From Ceratopteris richardii (taxonomy: Eukaryota > Streptophyta > Polypodiopsida > Polypodiales > Pteridaceae), in assembly GCA_020310875.1 (NCBI GenBank), contig CM035407.1, positions 94,129,233-94,193,232 on the forward strand: a DNA stretch of 64,000 bases. Reading direction: 5' to 3'. The notes beneath the pieces are model-generated. The model saw only the letters and a program-made list of their open reading frames with translations. It searched no databases and had not been told where the DNA came from. This document shows positions 43,205 to 53,956 of this stretch, in pieces. The translations under genes and the position numbers were made by a program. Position 1 is the stretch's first letter; every line of letters starts with the position of its first letter.

Positions 43205-43712
43205 TTAGAAATCTACACAAAATCGCAATTCTGTAGTCAAACACAAAATCGCGATTCTCTGAAACAAAACACAAAATCGTGATGCCCAGAGCATGATTTT
43301 CATAAGAAAATCGTGTTTTCTAACGATTGAGCAATCACGATTGTCTGGGAACAGAATCGTGAAAAACACAATTCCCATCACAGAATCGTGAAAAACACGA
43401 TTCTCATCACAAAATCGTGAGAAAGACAATTATCTGCTCAGAATCGTGGAAAACACAATTTTCACAATAGAATCGTGAAAAACACGATTCTCATCACAAA
43501 ATCGTGAGAAACACGATTCTCTGCTTAGAATCGTGAAAAACACGATTACCATCACAAAATCGTGAAAAACATGATTCTCATCACAAAATCGTGAGAAACA
43601 CGATTCTCTGCTCAGAATCATGGAAAACACGATTTTCACAACAAAATCGTGAAAAACACGATTCCCATCACAGAATCATGAAAAACACGATTCTCACCAT
43701 AGAATCGTGGAA
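43205..43712 (+). repeat. Hairpin-unit array in the G3 leader
   Basis: About sixteen degenerate units of 26-30 bp. A typical unit is AATCGTGAAAAACACGATT followed by CTCATCACA or CTCTGCTCAG. The core is an inverted repeat: a 7-bp stem (AATCGTG / CACGATT) with a 4-5 base loop, so each unit can fold alone in DNA or RNA. The array ends a few bases before the pre-capsid ORF. Confidence 0.9.
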
Positions 43713-43720
43713 ATAATTGA

Positions 43721-44134
43721 ATGATTCTTAGGTCTGGTAATAAATTATACACACATTCTAAGCAAGGGCTAGGAAGAAAGGAGGTAGAGCTAGTGGTAGG
43801 AGAATTGCAAGAAAAAGATTTAGGGCAGGAAATTAATATGGAGAACTTAAATGAAACCAATGAATCCTCTGAAACTGGTGATTATAGAAACATTCTCAAA
43901 TACATGTATACAAATAGGTTTGGAACCTATGTATATCAGGATGGAATGCATAAGTTTCTCATTAGATTAAGAAACTTAGAGGTTCCCCTGAATATAACAC
44001 CAGTAGCACAATTCAAGGATGGAAGATATGAGGATAGACAGGGATGTGTATACATCTTCTTACAAGACCCAGAAAATTCTAATGACCTAGGGCAATGTGC
44101 AAACAAGAGACCTTGGGAACAGAACCTTGGGTAA
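43721..44134 (+). CDS. G3 pre-capsid ORF
   Basis: It begins MILRSGNKLYTHSKQ, with the M-x-L-R-S-G-x-x-L start shared with G1, and contains NILKYMYTNRFGTYVY, VAQFKDGRYEDRQG and YIFLQDPE, the counterparts of the first half of the G1 and G4 domain. It starts immediately after the hairpin array. It is part of a broken element, and its function is unknown. Confidence 0.65.
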   Translation: MILRSGNKLYTHSKQGLGRKEVELVVGELQEKDLGQEINMENLNETNESSETGDYRNILKYMYTNRFGTYVYQDGMHKFLIRLRNLEVPLNITPVAQFKDGRYEDRQGCVYIFLQDPENSNDLGQCANKRPWEQNLG

Positions 44135-44140
44135 TCAGAC

Positions 44141-45686
44141 TTGCCAAGACCACATGAAATTCACAATAATAGTGAACAACAACAAGGTAGGGGAACACAT
44201 ACTTCCCCAAATCCTTTTGAAAAAGAAGTAGAAGGATTTAATGATTTTCCATTAAGAAGAAGACATCATTGGCAAAATCAGGGCAGAATGCTTAGACCCT
44301 ATCAAGTAGCCAAATGCATGAAAAAATCAATATGAAGGATATTCTGATCCTCATGCCCATGCTGCAGAATTTAGACAATTAATTAGAGCAGAAGAAGTAG
44401 AGGATTACAAAGTCCAATTTGAGGCATTTGGTCTAACCTTAACTGGACCTGCACTATTTTGGTTCATTCCCCTGAGAAAGGAAATGTATCTGGATATTGA
44501 ATCTTTCCTAGAAGCCTTCATAGGGGAATTTTCAAAAACTGGAATAAAACATAGCACAGCTACCCTTATACATAGCTTTAAACAACAAAAAGATGAAAAT
44601 GTCAGAGAGGCAGCCAGGAGATTCAAGCAGTATATTGATAGATGTCCCAGAGAGGAGGTACCATCCATGGTGAGACAAGTATCCCTATTTATAGAAGGAT
44701 TGAGAAGTGCACAATTGAGAACCTTGGTGTATTATAGAAGGTGTCCAGACCTAGGAGCATGTGTTAAAGAAGCAATAGACTTAGAGGATAACTAGGGACA
44801 ACATCTATTAGCATTTGATCAATCTAGAACAAATGAAGATAAAATTCCACCAACAGAAGAATTGGCACAAGCTATTGCTAAAGCCCTTGAAGTTAGCACC
44901 AAAACTAATTTGATAAACACCAAGATGACAACAAATAAAAAATGCTATAATTGTGGAGAAAATCATTTGGTACAACAATGTCCATATCAAAAACCACAAC
45001 ATTTGCAAGATAGAAAAACACTCAAATATTGTACACTAGAAAGAAAGTGGACAAGTCATACCAGAGAAGAATGCTTTTACAATAAACAACCCATTAAGGA
45101 GAGGGAGTATGAACACCAAAGAGAATCTGGATTTATTGAGCAACCAAGACCTGTACTTGGGCAACAACCTCCATTACCAACAAATGTAGTACCAGTCAAA
45201 TACACACCAATAGAGGAGGGAAACTCAAGAGTAAGAGCACCATACAAAGAAGATTATCACTGGAATGAAGGATATCAAGAAGAGTGGGAAGGATATGAGA
45301 TGAGAGAACCAGAATTGCAAGCCCTACATTTGGGAAATGGGAGAATTGAGATGGATACAACCACATTCATGTATATAACCAATAATTATATGTCCAATCA
45401 GAAACCTCATTTCAAAGGGAGCCAAAAGATAACTTGTTATAGATGTGGGGGAGAACATTTCATTAGAGTCTGTCCACAACCTCCTACACTAAGAATAGAA
45501 GGAGCCTATTGTAAGGATTGTGGCAGGGAACATTTAATAAAGGATTGTCCAAGAAATCCTAAAAAACAACAAAATACATCTAATAACATACCATTGAAAA
45601 CAGTCAATATCATGGAGCAAGAAGAATTGAGTGACCTGGACCAAGTAAATGTAAATGCTATAACAAGGGCACAAGCTAAACAATAG
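44141..45686 (+). other. G3 gag region (capsid and zinc knuckles)
   Basis: The capsid-like part carries FEAFGLTLTGPALFWF, KTGIKHSTATLIHSFKQ, FKQYIDRCP and LRTLVYYRRCPDLG. It is followed by CYNCGENHLVQQC, YCTLERKWTSHTREEC, CYRCGGEHFIRVC and YCKDCGREHLIKDC. The spacing and order of the four knuckles match G1, including the unusual second one. The region would bind genomic RNA. It is broken. Confidence 0.82.
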
Positions 45687-45917
45687 GAAACAACTAAAGA
45701 CCAAAATAAGAGTTCAGTTTCAAAGGTAAAGAAAAACAGATAAAAAGGGAGATGGGAAAGGAAAATGAGAATGGGTATGAGTATGGAAGAAGAAAATATG
45801 GAACAATAAAACCATAGTCCACCTCAAAAGACAGAGACCCAGCCAGATATAAGAAATTCACAAAGTCTAGACACCTTAATAAAAGCATACAAGGGAAGAA
45901 TTCAAGAAGGACCAAAT

Positions 45918-47190
45918 TGTGAAGAGATGGATAAGTATGTGCTTGAAGCTGAAGAGGTGTTGCAAAATCCTTAATCTACACCAGCCAAATGAACTCCAGG
46001 AGTATATGGTGGGCCCTTTTAGCTTGCCAATGGATGTATTAGACACCCTATGTACCTTGTAAGATCACTCTCAAAAAGATAGATCAAAACAGATAAGTTG
46101 GAGTTAGCTCAGAGGTGAAAACTTGCTATTCTTGGTTCATACACCTCTCTAGTGTTTTACATAATTCTCTGAGCACAGCAACAATTAGCTTAATTCCTCT
46201 TGGGGAACTCTAGGTAGCTTAAAGAGCTAACTTTCAAGAGTAATCTCATAAAAAATAATGAACCACACACTGAGAATGAGTTTTAACAAGTGATGACATC
46301 ATCCCGATTTTCACGAGCTGTTACAGTTTGAGACCAGTGAGCAAAAAAATGAGCCTAACTCCAAATGTAGGAATCCAATGATTATGAAAATTTGTATGGT
46401 TATACTAGAACGTAAGCTGAATCCAACAAGCTTTAAATCATTGAATTTGGATAAGTAACCGCTGAGAAATGGCTCTGACAAGGTGAGTGAAAAAGTCGGG
46501 TACCTGATAGAGAAGTGAAGATGAACAGACCCTGTTCACTTGAAATGAACATATCTGAAGATTGCAACATCCAAATGACATGAAAATTTGTGAGCATATA
46601 TTAGACTTATAGAGCTAACTTTACCAAGTTAAATTACTGAAAATGATGCACCAAGCTCAGAGAACACATCTCTGCAAGCTGGCTGAGAAAACTGAGAGAT
46701 ATGGCAGTGAGTAGTACACTTCACAAGAACATGGAAATATGAACCCAAATGATAATGAAAATGAAAGTATATTGCTTGTAAAATACAATGGACTTAATGA
46801 TACATGTGTGTGCCTTGTAATCACACCTTGATATGGCATAAAGCTCAGCTCTTGGAGGTCTTCACATAGGTCTATCTAACCACGACTAAAACTGCCATCT
46901 ATTTATAGTTGAGTTTGGGAGGCTAACTTCCCTCAATCACTCTCCAATCAATCAATGATTGATTTGATTCTCTACCTACCACAAATCACAAACTCGTGGC
47001 TCCTCTTTCCATTCTTGATCAAGTGGACTCAACCACTTAAGATTCTCTTAGTTTTACATTAAGTAAACTCTTCAAAAGTTACAAGAGGTAGTTCACAAGT
47101 GAACTTTACATAGTCTTCTTTTTAAAGCTTCTTCTAAGACTTTGTGGGACTCAAGCCAATACTTAGGCTTGTCATAGACTTGCTCCAACA
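45918..47190 (-). repeat. 3' LTR of Copia C3
   Basis: TGTGAAG...CTCCAACA on the plus strand. The minus-strand TATA box (CTATAAATAG) is at 46899-46908. Downstream of it are three diverged repeats of a shared unit (about 46205-46250, 46395-46460, 46570-46650). Confidence 0.92.
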
Positions 47191-50100
47191 GCTCCCCCTC
47201 AAGCCAAGTATGCTTGAGGTCTTCAATCTTCCAAGATTACCTGCAAACCTATCATAGCCTTGAATTTGCAAAGCTTTGTACCATCCAATGCTTTGGTTAG
47301 AATATCTGTACATTGTTGATGAGTGGACACATATGATATTTGAATCTCTTTGCTTAGAACCTTTTCTCGTACATAGTGATAATGAACTTCAATATGTTTA
47401 GTCCTTGCATGAAAAATAGGATTAGCAGCCAAATGAATAGAACTCATATTGTCACAAAAAATAGTTGGAGTTCCAAACTCCAATCCAAGATCTTTGAATA
47501 ATGTCTTCATCCACATAGCTTCTTGGTAGCTATGGCAAGACCTCTATATTCAGATTCAGTAGAAGAGAGAGCAACTGTGGGTTGCTTCTTGGATGACCAT
47601 GAAATAAGCTTTGAACCTGCAAAGGTAAGATAACCTGAAGTGCTCCTTCTATCTTCCTTGGAGCCAGCCCAATCTGCATCAGAAAATAGCTTCAAACCTA
47701 AATCAGATACATAAGGATAATAAAGTCCTTCATTTATGGTTCCTTTGAGATACTTGAGAATCCTTTTGGCAGCATCCATATGTGGTTTCCTTGGTGTGTG
47801 CATAAATTGGCTTAGCACACTCACACTGTAACATATATCTACTCTTGTCAATGTGGCATAGTTGAGACTACCCACTAGACTTTGATATGATGTGATGTCC
47901 TCTATGAGTTCACCTTCATGTGAGCTCAATTTGTGATTGACCTCCATTGGAGTACCTGCAATCTTACAATCTTGCATCTTGAATTTTGCCAACATGTCCT
48001 TAATGTACTTTCTTTGAGTGAGAAACAAACCATGATCTTTGTAGACAACTTCCAAACCTAGGAAGTAGGTAAGTGAACCCAAATCACTTATCTTGAACTC
48101 TTCTCTCATATGATCTTTGATCTTCTTCATACCATCTGCATCATTTCCTGTCAATATAATATCATCTACATATACACATAGGTAGATGACCTCGGAATTA
48201 CTCTTTTTAATAAAGAGTGAAGGATTTGCCTTGCTTGGTTGAAAGCCTTTGTCCTGCAAGAATGAAACAAGCTTGAAATTCCAAGCTCTTGGAGCTTGCT
48301 TGAGACCATACAATGCTTTGTTAAGTTTACACACATAATCAGGATAAACTTGATTCTCAAAACCAGGTGGTTGTGCCATATATACCTGTTCTGTTATCCA
48401 ACCATTCAAGAATGCATTCTTTACATCTAGTTGAAGTATCTTCCAATTCTTGGAAGAGGCAATACTAAGCAAAACCCTAATAGTAGGCATCTTTGCCACA
48501 GGAGAGAAGGTCTCCTCATAATCAATTCCCTGAGTTTGTGCAAAGCCTTTTGCTACAAGCCTTGCCTTATACCTGTTAATGGAACCATCAGAATTCTTCT
48601 TGAGTTTATAGACCCATCTTGAGCCTATTACCTTCATGGATGAAGTCTTGGGCACCAAATCCCAAGTGTTGTTTTCCTCAAGTGCTTCAATCTCTTCCTT
48701 CATTGCATGCTTCCATTCTGTTTTTCCATTGGCCTCTTCAAATGATGATGGCTCCTCTTGGTTTATGTCCTGTGCTATGTAGATAGAATGTTTAGTTACT
48801 AATGAGGTGTCAAACCCATACCTTTCTGGTTTTTTCTTTTCCCTCATAGATCTTCTTAGGCCATGATGTGATGATTCTGCCTCATGTCCAAGTTCCTGCA
48901 ATTTTGCTTTACCTTTAGACTTCCATGCTTTGATCTTTTCCATCTGAGATTCTTCATCATCCTCTGAGGTGTCTTGTTCTTCAATCTTTGGTTGTTCTCT
49001 ACCAAGCTTTGGAAAATCTTCTTCAAGATCATATGGTAAATTGATCTTCCTGCATGAATCTTCATACCATGAATTGTTCTCATCAAAAACTACATCTCTG
49101 CTTACCAAGAATCCTTTGTTGGTAGGGTTGTATAACTTGTAGCCCTTTTGATTGTTGTCATATCCAATAAATACACACCTTTCTGCCTTTGGATCCATCT
49201 TGCCTCTAACCTGTGAAGGAACATGAGCAAAAGCAATACATCCAAAAATTTTACAATGATCTAAGCTTGGACTTCTTCCATTCCAAGCCTCATATGGAGT
49301 CATCCCATCAAGGGATTTTGAAGGCAACCTGTTAATCAAGTAAGTGGCTGTAGATACAGCCTCAGCCCATAAGTAATTAGGTAAATGCTTTTCATTTAAC
49401 ATAGACCTTGCAGCTTCAACAATTGTCCTATTCCTCCTTTCCGCCACTCCATTTTGCTCAGGAGTGTACCTTGTAGTTACCTCTCTTTTGATTCCTCTTT
49501 CTTGAAGAAAAGAATCAAACTCATGGGAGAAGTATTCTCCCCCTCCATCTAACCTTAGCCTTTTTAGTGATTTACCTGTTTGATTCTCCACAAGAGCCAA
49601 ATATCTTTTGAAACATGAAAAAACTTCATCTTTGTGTTTCATAAAGAATAGGATAGTCCATTTGCTGCAATCATCAATAAAGGAAACATAATACCTTGAT
49701 CCAGATATTGAAGCTTCCTTGCTAGGTCCCCATACATCTGTATGAACCAACTCCAAGAGATCTCCATGCATATAACCTTTCTTCATGAATGGTAACCTGT
49801 GAGACTTTCCAAATTGACATGCACCACACTTATAAATCATATGTTGTTTTGACAAATTAGGAAGTCCAAGTACACTTTGGTCCTTGCAGATTTGCTTTAA
49901 TGACCTTTCACCAATATGTGCTAACCTTTTGTGCCATACTTCCAATTCTGTGAGTGTCTGACTACCATAATTAAAGAGAGCAATGTTTCTAATGTCCTGT
50001 AATTCATGAATCCTCTTTGTTTGAGTCTTCTGTGTAGTTATTGTAGTCTCTCCTTCCTTTGTAGCCTCCTTGATAGTTTGAATGATTGTAGTTGTTGTAG

Positions 50101-51054
50101 TTGCCATGATAATTGTTGAACCTTCCTTTTGAGTAGCCATAACTTCCTCTATTGTATCCTCTACCTCTTTGATTCCTGGAATTTCTAAAGCAATTTTCAG
50201 TTGTATGATTAGTTAGTCCACAAATAGAACATGAGTTGGAGTCTTGGGATCTCCCCCTGCTTTGTCTACCTCCTCTTCCTCTACCTCTGCCATGTCTTCC
50301 TCTACCTGCATAGTTAGCTTGATATGTACCTACTTCATCATCCACTTTCTTTGCCTTTCTTTTGTTATCTTTAGACTTGCTTTTATCCGTGTATAAAGCT
50401 GAAGATTGATTACCTTTAGAGCTTTCTCCATTTTTGATAAGCTTTGCCTCTTGAGTAAGTAGTTGTCCAATGAGTGTATTGAAATCAGGTACATGCATGT
50501 CCATGTACAAATCCATAGCTGTGGTGAATGCTTCCCACTTGTCATCTGCCTTCAAGTCACTGATGACCTGCCTTACAATTTTCTCTTCATCTATTACCTC
50601 TCCAATACTTCCCAACTGATCTGCTATGTCCTTGAGCTTTGTGACAAAATCAGCCACATTTTGTTTAGGAGCCTTCTTGAGAGTTGTGAAATCTAGCCAT
50701 AGTTGATGCTTCCTAGCTTTAGTACTTGAAGAAAAGAAAGCTTCAAGTGCATCCCACACTTCTTGAGATGTCTTACAACTTCTAATGTGAGGCAACAAAA
50801 AATATGAGATAGAGTTGAGGAGATAAGACCTTGCAAGTGCATCCTTGGAGCACCATGTGCTCAATCTTTCTTGCTCTTCCTGTGTTCGTTGACTTTTGTT
50901 CCTGAAACTTGGCATAACTTCATCTCCAGCCACATAACCATATAAAATTCTACCTTGGAGATAAGCTTCTATTCTTAATGACCAAGCTGAGTAGTTACCT
51001 CTGTCCAATTTGTCAATTGATGAAGGAAATCCATCTGCCATGTTGTCCAACCTT

Positions 51055-51066
51055 GCTCTGATACCA
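51055..51066 (-). other. Primer-binding site of C3 (initiator tRNA-Met)
   Basis: TGGTATCAGAGC on the minus strand, next to the 5' LTR. Confidence 0.9.
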
Positions 51067-51067
51067 C

Positions 51068-52335
51068 TGTGAAGGATAGATATGTGCTTGAAGATGAAGA
51101 GGTGTTGCAAAATCCTTGATCTACACCAGCCAAATGAACTCCAGGAGTATATGGTGGGCCCTTTTAGCTTGCCAATGGATGTATTAGACACCCTATGTAC
51201 CTTGTAAGATCACTCTCAAAAAGATAGATCAAAACAGATAAGTTGGAGTTAGCTCAGAGGTGAAAACTTGCTATTCTTGGTTCATACACCTCTCTAGTGT
51301 TTTACATAATTCTCTGAGCACAACAACAATTAGCTTAATTCCTCTTGGGGAACTCTAGGTAGCTTAAAGAGCTAACTTTCAAGAGTAATCCCATCAAAAA
51401 TAATGAACCACACACTGAGAATGAGTTTTAACAAGTGATGACATCATCCCGATTTTCACGGGCTGCTACTGTTTGAGACCAGTGAGCAGAAAAATGAGCC
51501 TACCTCCAAATGTACGAATCCAATGATTATGAAAATTTGTACGGTTATACTAGAACGTAAGCTGAATCCAACAAGCTTTAAATCATTGAATTTGGAGAAG
51601 TAACCACTGAGAAATGGCTCTGACAAGGTGAGTGAAAAAGTCGGGTACCTGATAGAGAAGTGAAGATGAACAGACCATGTTGACTTCAAATGAACATATC
51701 TGAAGATTGCAACATCCAAATGACATGAAAATTTGTGAGCATATATTAGACTTATAGAGATAACTTTACCAAGTTAAATTACTGAAAATGATGCACCAAG
51801 CTCAGAGAACACATCTCTGCAAGCTGACTGAGAAAACTGAGAGATATGGCAGTGTGTAGTACACTTCACAAGAACATGGAAATATTAACCCAAATGATAA
51901 TGAAAATGAAAGTATATTGCTTGTAAAATACAATGGACTTACTGATACATATGTGTGCCTTGTAATCACACCTTGATATGGCATAAAGCTCAGCTCTTGG
52001 AGGTCTTCACATAGGTCTATCTAACCACGACTAAAACTGCCATCTATTTATAGTTGAGTTTGGGAGGCTAACTTCCCTCAATCACTCTCCAATCAATCAA
52101 TGATTGATTTGATTCTCTACCTACCACAAATCACAAATTCGTGGCTCCTCTTTCCATTCTTGATCAAGTGGACTTAACCACTTAAGATTCTCTTAGTTTT
52201 ACATTAAGTAAACTCTTCAAAAGTTACAAGAGGTAGTTCACAAGTGAACTTTACATAGTCTTCTTTTTAAAGCTTCTTCTAAGACTTTGTGGGACTCAAG
52301 CCAATACTTAGGCTTGTCATAGACTTGCTCCAACA
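51068..52335 (-). repeat. 5' LTR of Copia C3
   Basis: Partner of 45918-47190. The TATA box is at 52044-52053; the clearest leader-motif copy is at 51539-51605. Confidence 0.93.
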
Positions 52336-52656
52336 CAAATCCTACAGACCATGTAATGGCTTATCCTATGCCGAATATAGAGCATGAAAGGATGCAAAAA
52401 TGCAAACAAATCATACAAGAAGCACAACTCAAAATGGGGGAATTAGACAACTCTCAAAGAGCAGTTGGGGAAACAAAGGCAACAATTGATCAAGAAGATA
52501 ACTCACAAATTACATTCGAGGTAAATATAGACAAACAATGTACAATCTTATACCACACCACAATGGAGGAATTGGTAAAACAGAATCCTCATTTACAATA
52601 CAAAATGAAAAAAATGGGAAGCAATACCAGAGAATTTTGATCCACAGCCATAGGAA

Positions 52657-53148
52657 TTGGAGGAATTGTGGTACATTCCTATTGATAAGATAGGAGGATA
52701 TTGTGAAGGAGAAGAGGGAAACTCAACCCTAAAAATACAATTTTGTAAAAATCATGCCAAAGCTATATTGGATAGTGGATCAAGTGTGGCCATCATGACT
52801 AAACAAACTTGGGAAAGATGGGGAAAAAATAAATTAATACCCACTAAAATGAGATTGCAACTTACAGATGGACACATAGAAAAACCCCTAGGAATATGGG
52901 AAAAGGTGATTGTGGACATATGTGGAATAGAAATAGAGCATACTTTTGCCATAGTTGAATTTCCACAATCCATGTCATATGAAGTTATCCTAGGAAGACC
53001 ATTTATGAGACAAATGCAAATTGTGCAAGATTGGGGTAATGATTGTCTATATCTTCAGACCAAAGGAAGGATAACCAGAGTGAATCTAAGAAATGGTCAT
53101 TATTGTGACATATCCCCTCAAGAATGGTTTAAAATACATCAAAATTAG
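52657..53148 (+). other. G3 retropepsin region
   Basis: The frame encodes KAILDSGSSVAIMTK (near 52760-52805), DGHIEKPLGIWEKV and VILGRPFMRQMQIVQDWG (near 52985-53035), closely following the gag-encoded retropepsin of G1. It lies just right of the Copia C3 insertion. Confidence 0.85.
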
Positions 53149-53727
53149 GATTTGAGTGAAGAATCAGAGATTGAAGATCAAGATGGAACAACATCATCAA
53201 TATGGAAGTGTAATGTGTTAAGAAACCTTACACATAGGAAAAGAAGATTGTATAGAAGGAAGAAGATTGCAAGATGAGAGCTATGTACCACAAAAATTCA
53301 GAGATGAAGAATTTGAGCCTTATGGCTGGAACCAGATTTTGGCTACCATGGATCTAGCCAATGACAAATATGTGGGGGTGAAATTCCAAAATGAAGAAGG
53401 ATATGATGTTTTTCACATGGGAAGTACAAACGATAAAGGTATCCAAAACAGAAGAGGACCAGGAAAAAAGAAATGATATTGAAAAATGGAAAAACACAAT
53501 ATTTGGAAGAGGTAAAAACTACAAATGCAATAAAAGATAAAATCTCAGGCAAATATAGAAAAAAAAAACACAAGGGAACAAAAGAAGATCAGGAGGATGA
53601 AGAAAATGAGAAAAGGACAAACAAGGGTCAACAATTTGATGTACCTACAAATTTCAAGACTTATGAAGTAGAAGACAGACTACTTCTAAAAATGAAACCA
53701 AAGAGAGAAAACAAAAAAGGGGAAGCA

Positions 53728-53956
53728 TGTTGGAGATAGACGTCTGCGGAAGCACGCGAATAGCACAAGGAAGAAGAAGAAGCTTGGAGCACAAACACAC
53801 AATACTGAATGTATTATTAGAGAATGTACAAAGATAAATAGCCCATTAGGGCAATAGGCGTATATACAAGCCGGGGGAAAAACCTCCTAAAGAGGGAAAA
53901 AAGTGCCCTGACGGTCCTAGTGTGTTCACACACATCACTACCTAAATATATCAACA
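53728..53956 (-). repeat. 3' LTR of Copia C5
   Basis: About 229 bp, the reverse complement of the C2 LTR type (TGTTGGAGATAGACG ... AAATATATCAACA). Confidence 0.9.

Larger units (their letters stand above)
45918..52335 (-). mobile_element. Copia element C3 (family B), nearly complete, inside G3
   Basis: Both LTRs are present (45918-47190, 1273 bp; 51068-52335, 1268 bp) with target duplication caaat at 45913-45917 and 52336-52340. Reading leftward: tRNA-Met PBS (51055-51066), gag from about 51041 (KLDRGNYSAWSLRIEAYLQG), CCHC knuckle (CSICGLTNHTTENC) near 50195-50240, GAG-pre-integrase (VWHKRLAHIG), integrase core (DGGGEYF), RT with YVDDI near 48160-48175 and RNase H, then a purine-rich tract at 47191-47205. 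I count about 28 LTR differences by eye (about 2 percent), older than G1. It looks mostly whole, with about two breaks. Confidence 0.94.
41525..53727 (+). mobile_element. Ty3/gypsy element G3, 5' portion, split by Copia C3
   Basis: G3 has the tRNA-Asp PBS, a leader of about 2.2 kb ending in a hairpin array (43205-43712), the pre-capsid ORF (43721-44134), capsid (44141-44800: RPYQVAKCMKKS, FKQYIDRCP, LFIEGLRSAQLRT), four zinc knuckles (44940-45560), a retropepsin (52657-53148: LDSGSS, ILGRPFMRQ) and the start of pol (53267-53727: FRDEEFEPYGWNQIL). C3 sits between the knuckles and the protease, with target duplication caaat. The right end is where Copia C5 begins. Gene order and block order match G1, but the LTRs differ, so it is a sister family. 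The element is broken, with several breaks, and is older than C3. Confidence 0.88.

Noticed and set aside
43205-43712. Regular repeats with palindromic cores resembling a CRISPR array
   Set aside because: Units are degenerate, spacers are short and similar to one another, there are no cas genes, and the setting is a plant retrotransposon leader.
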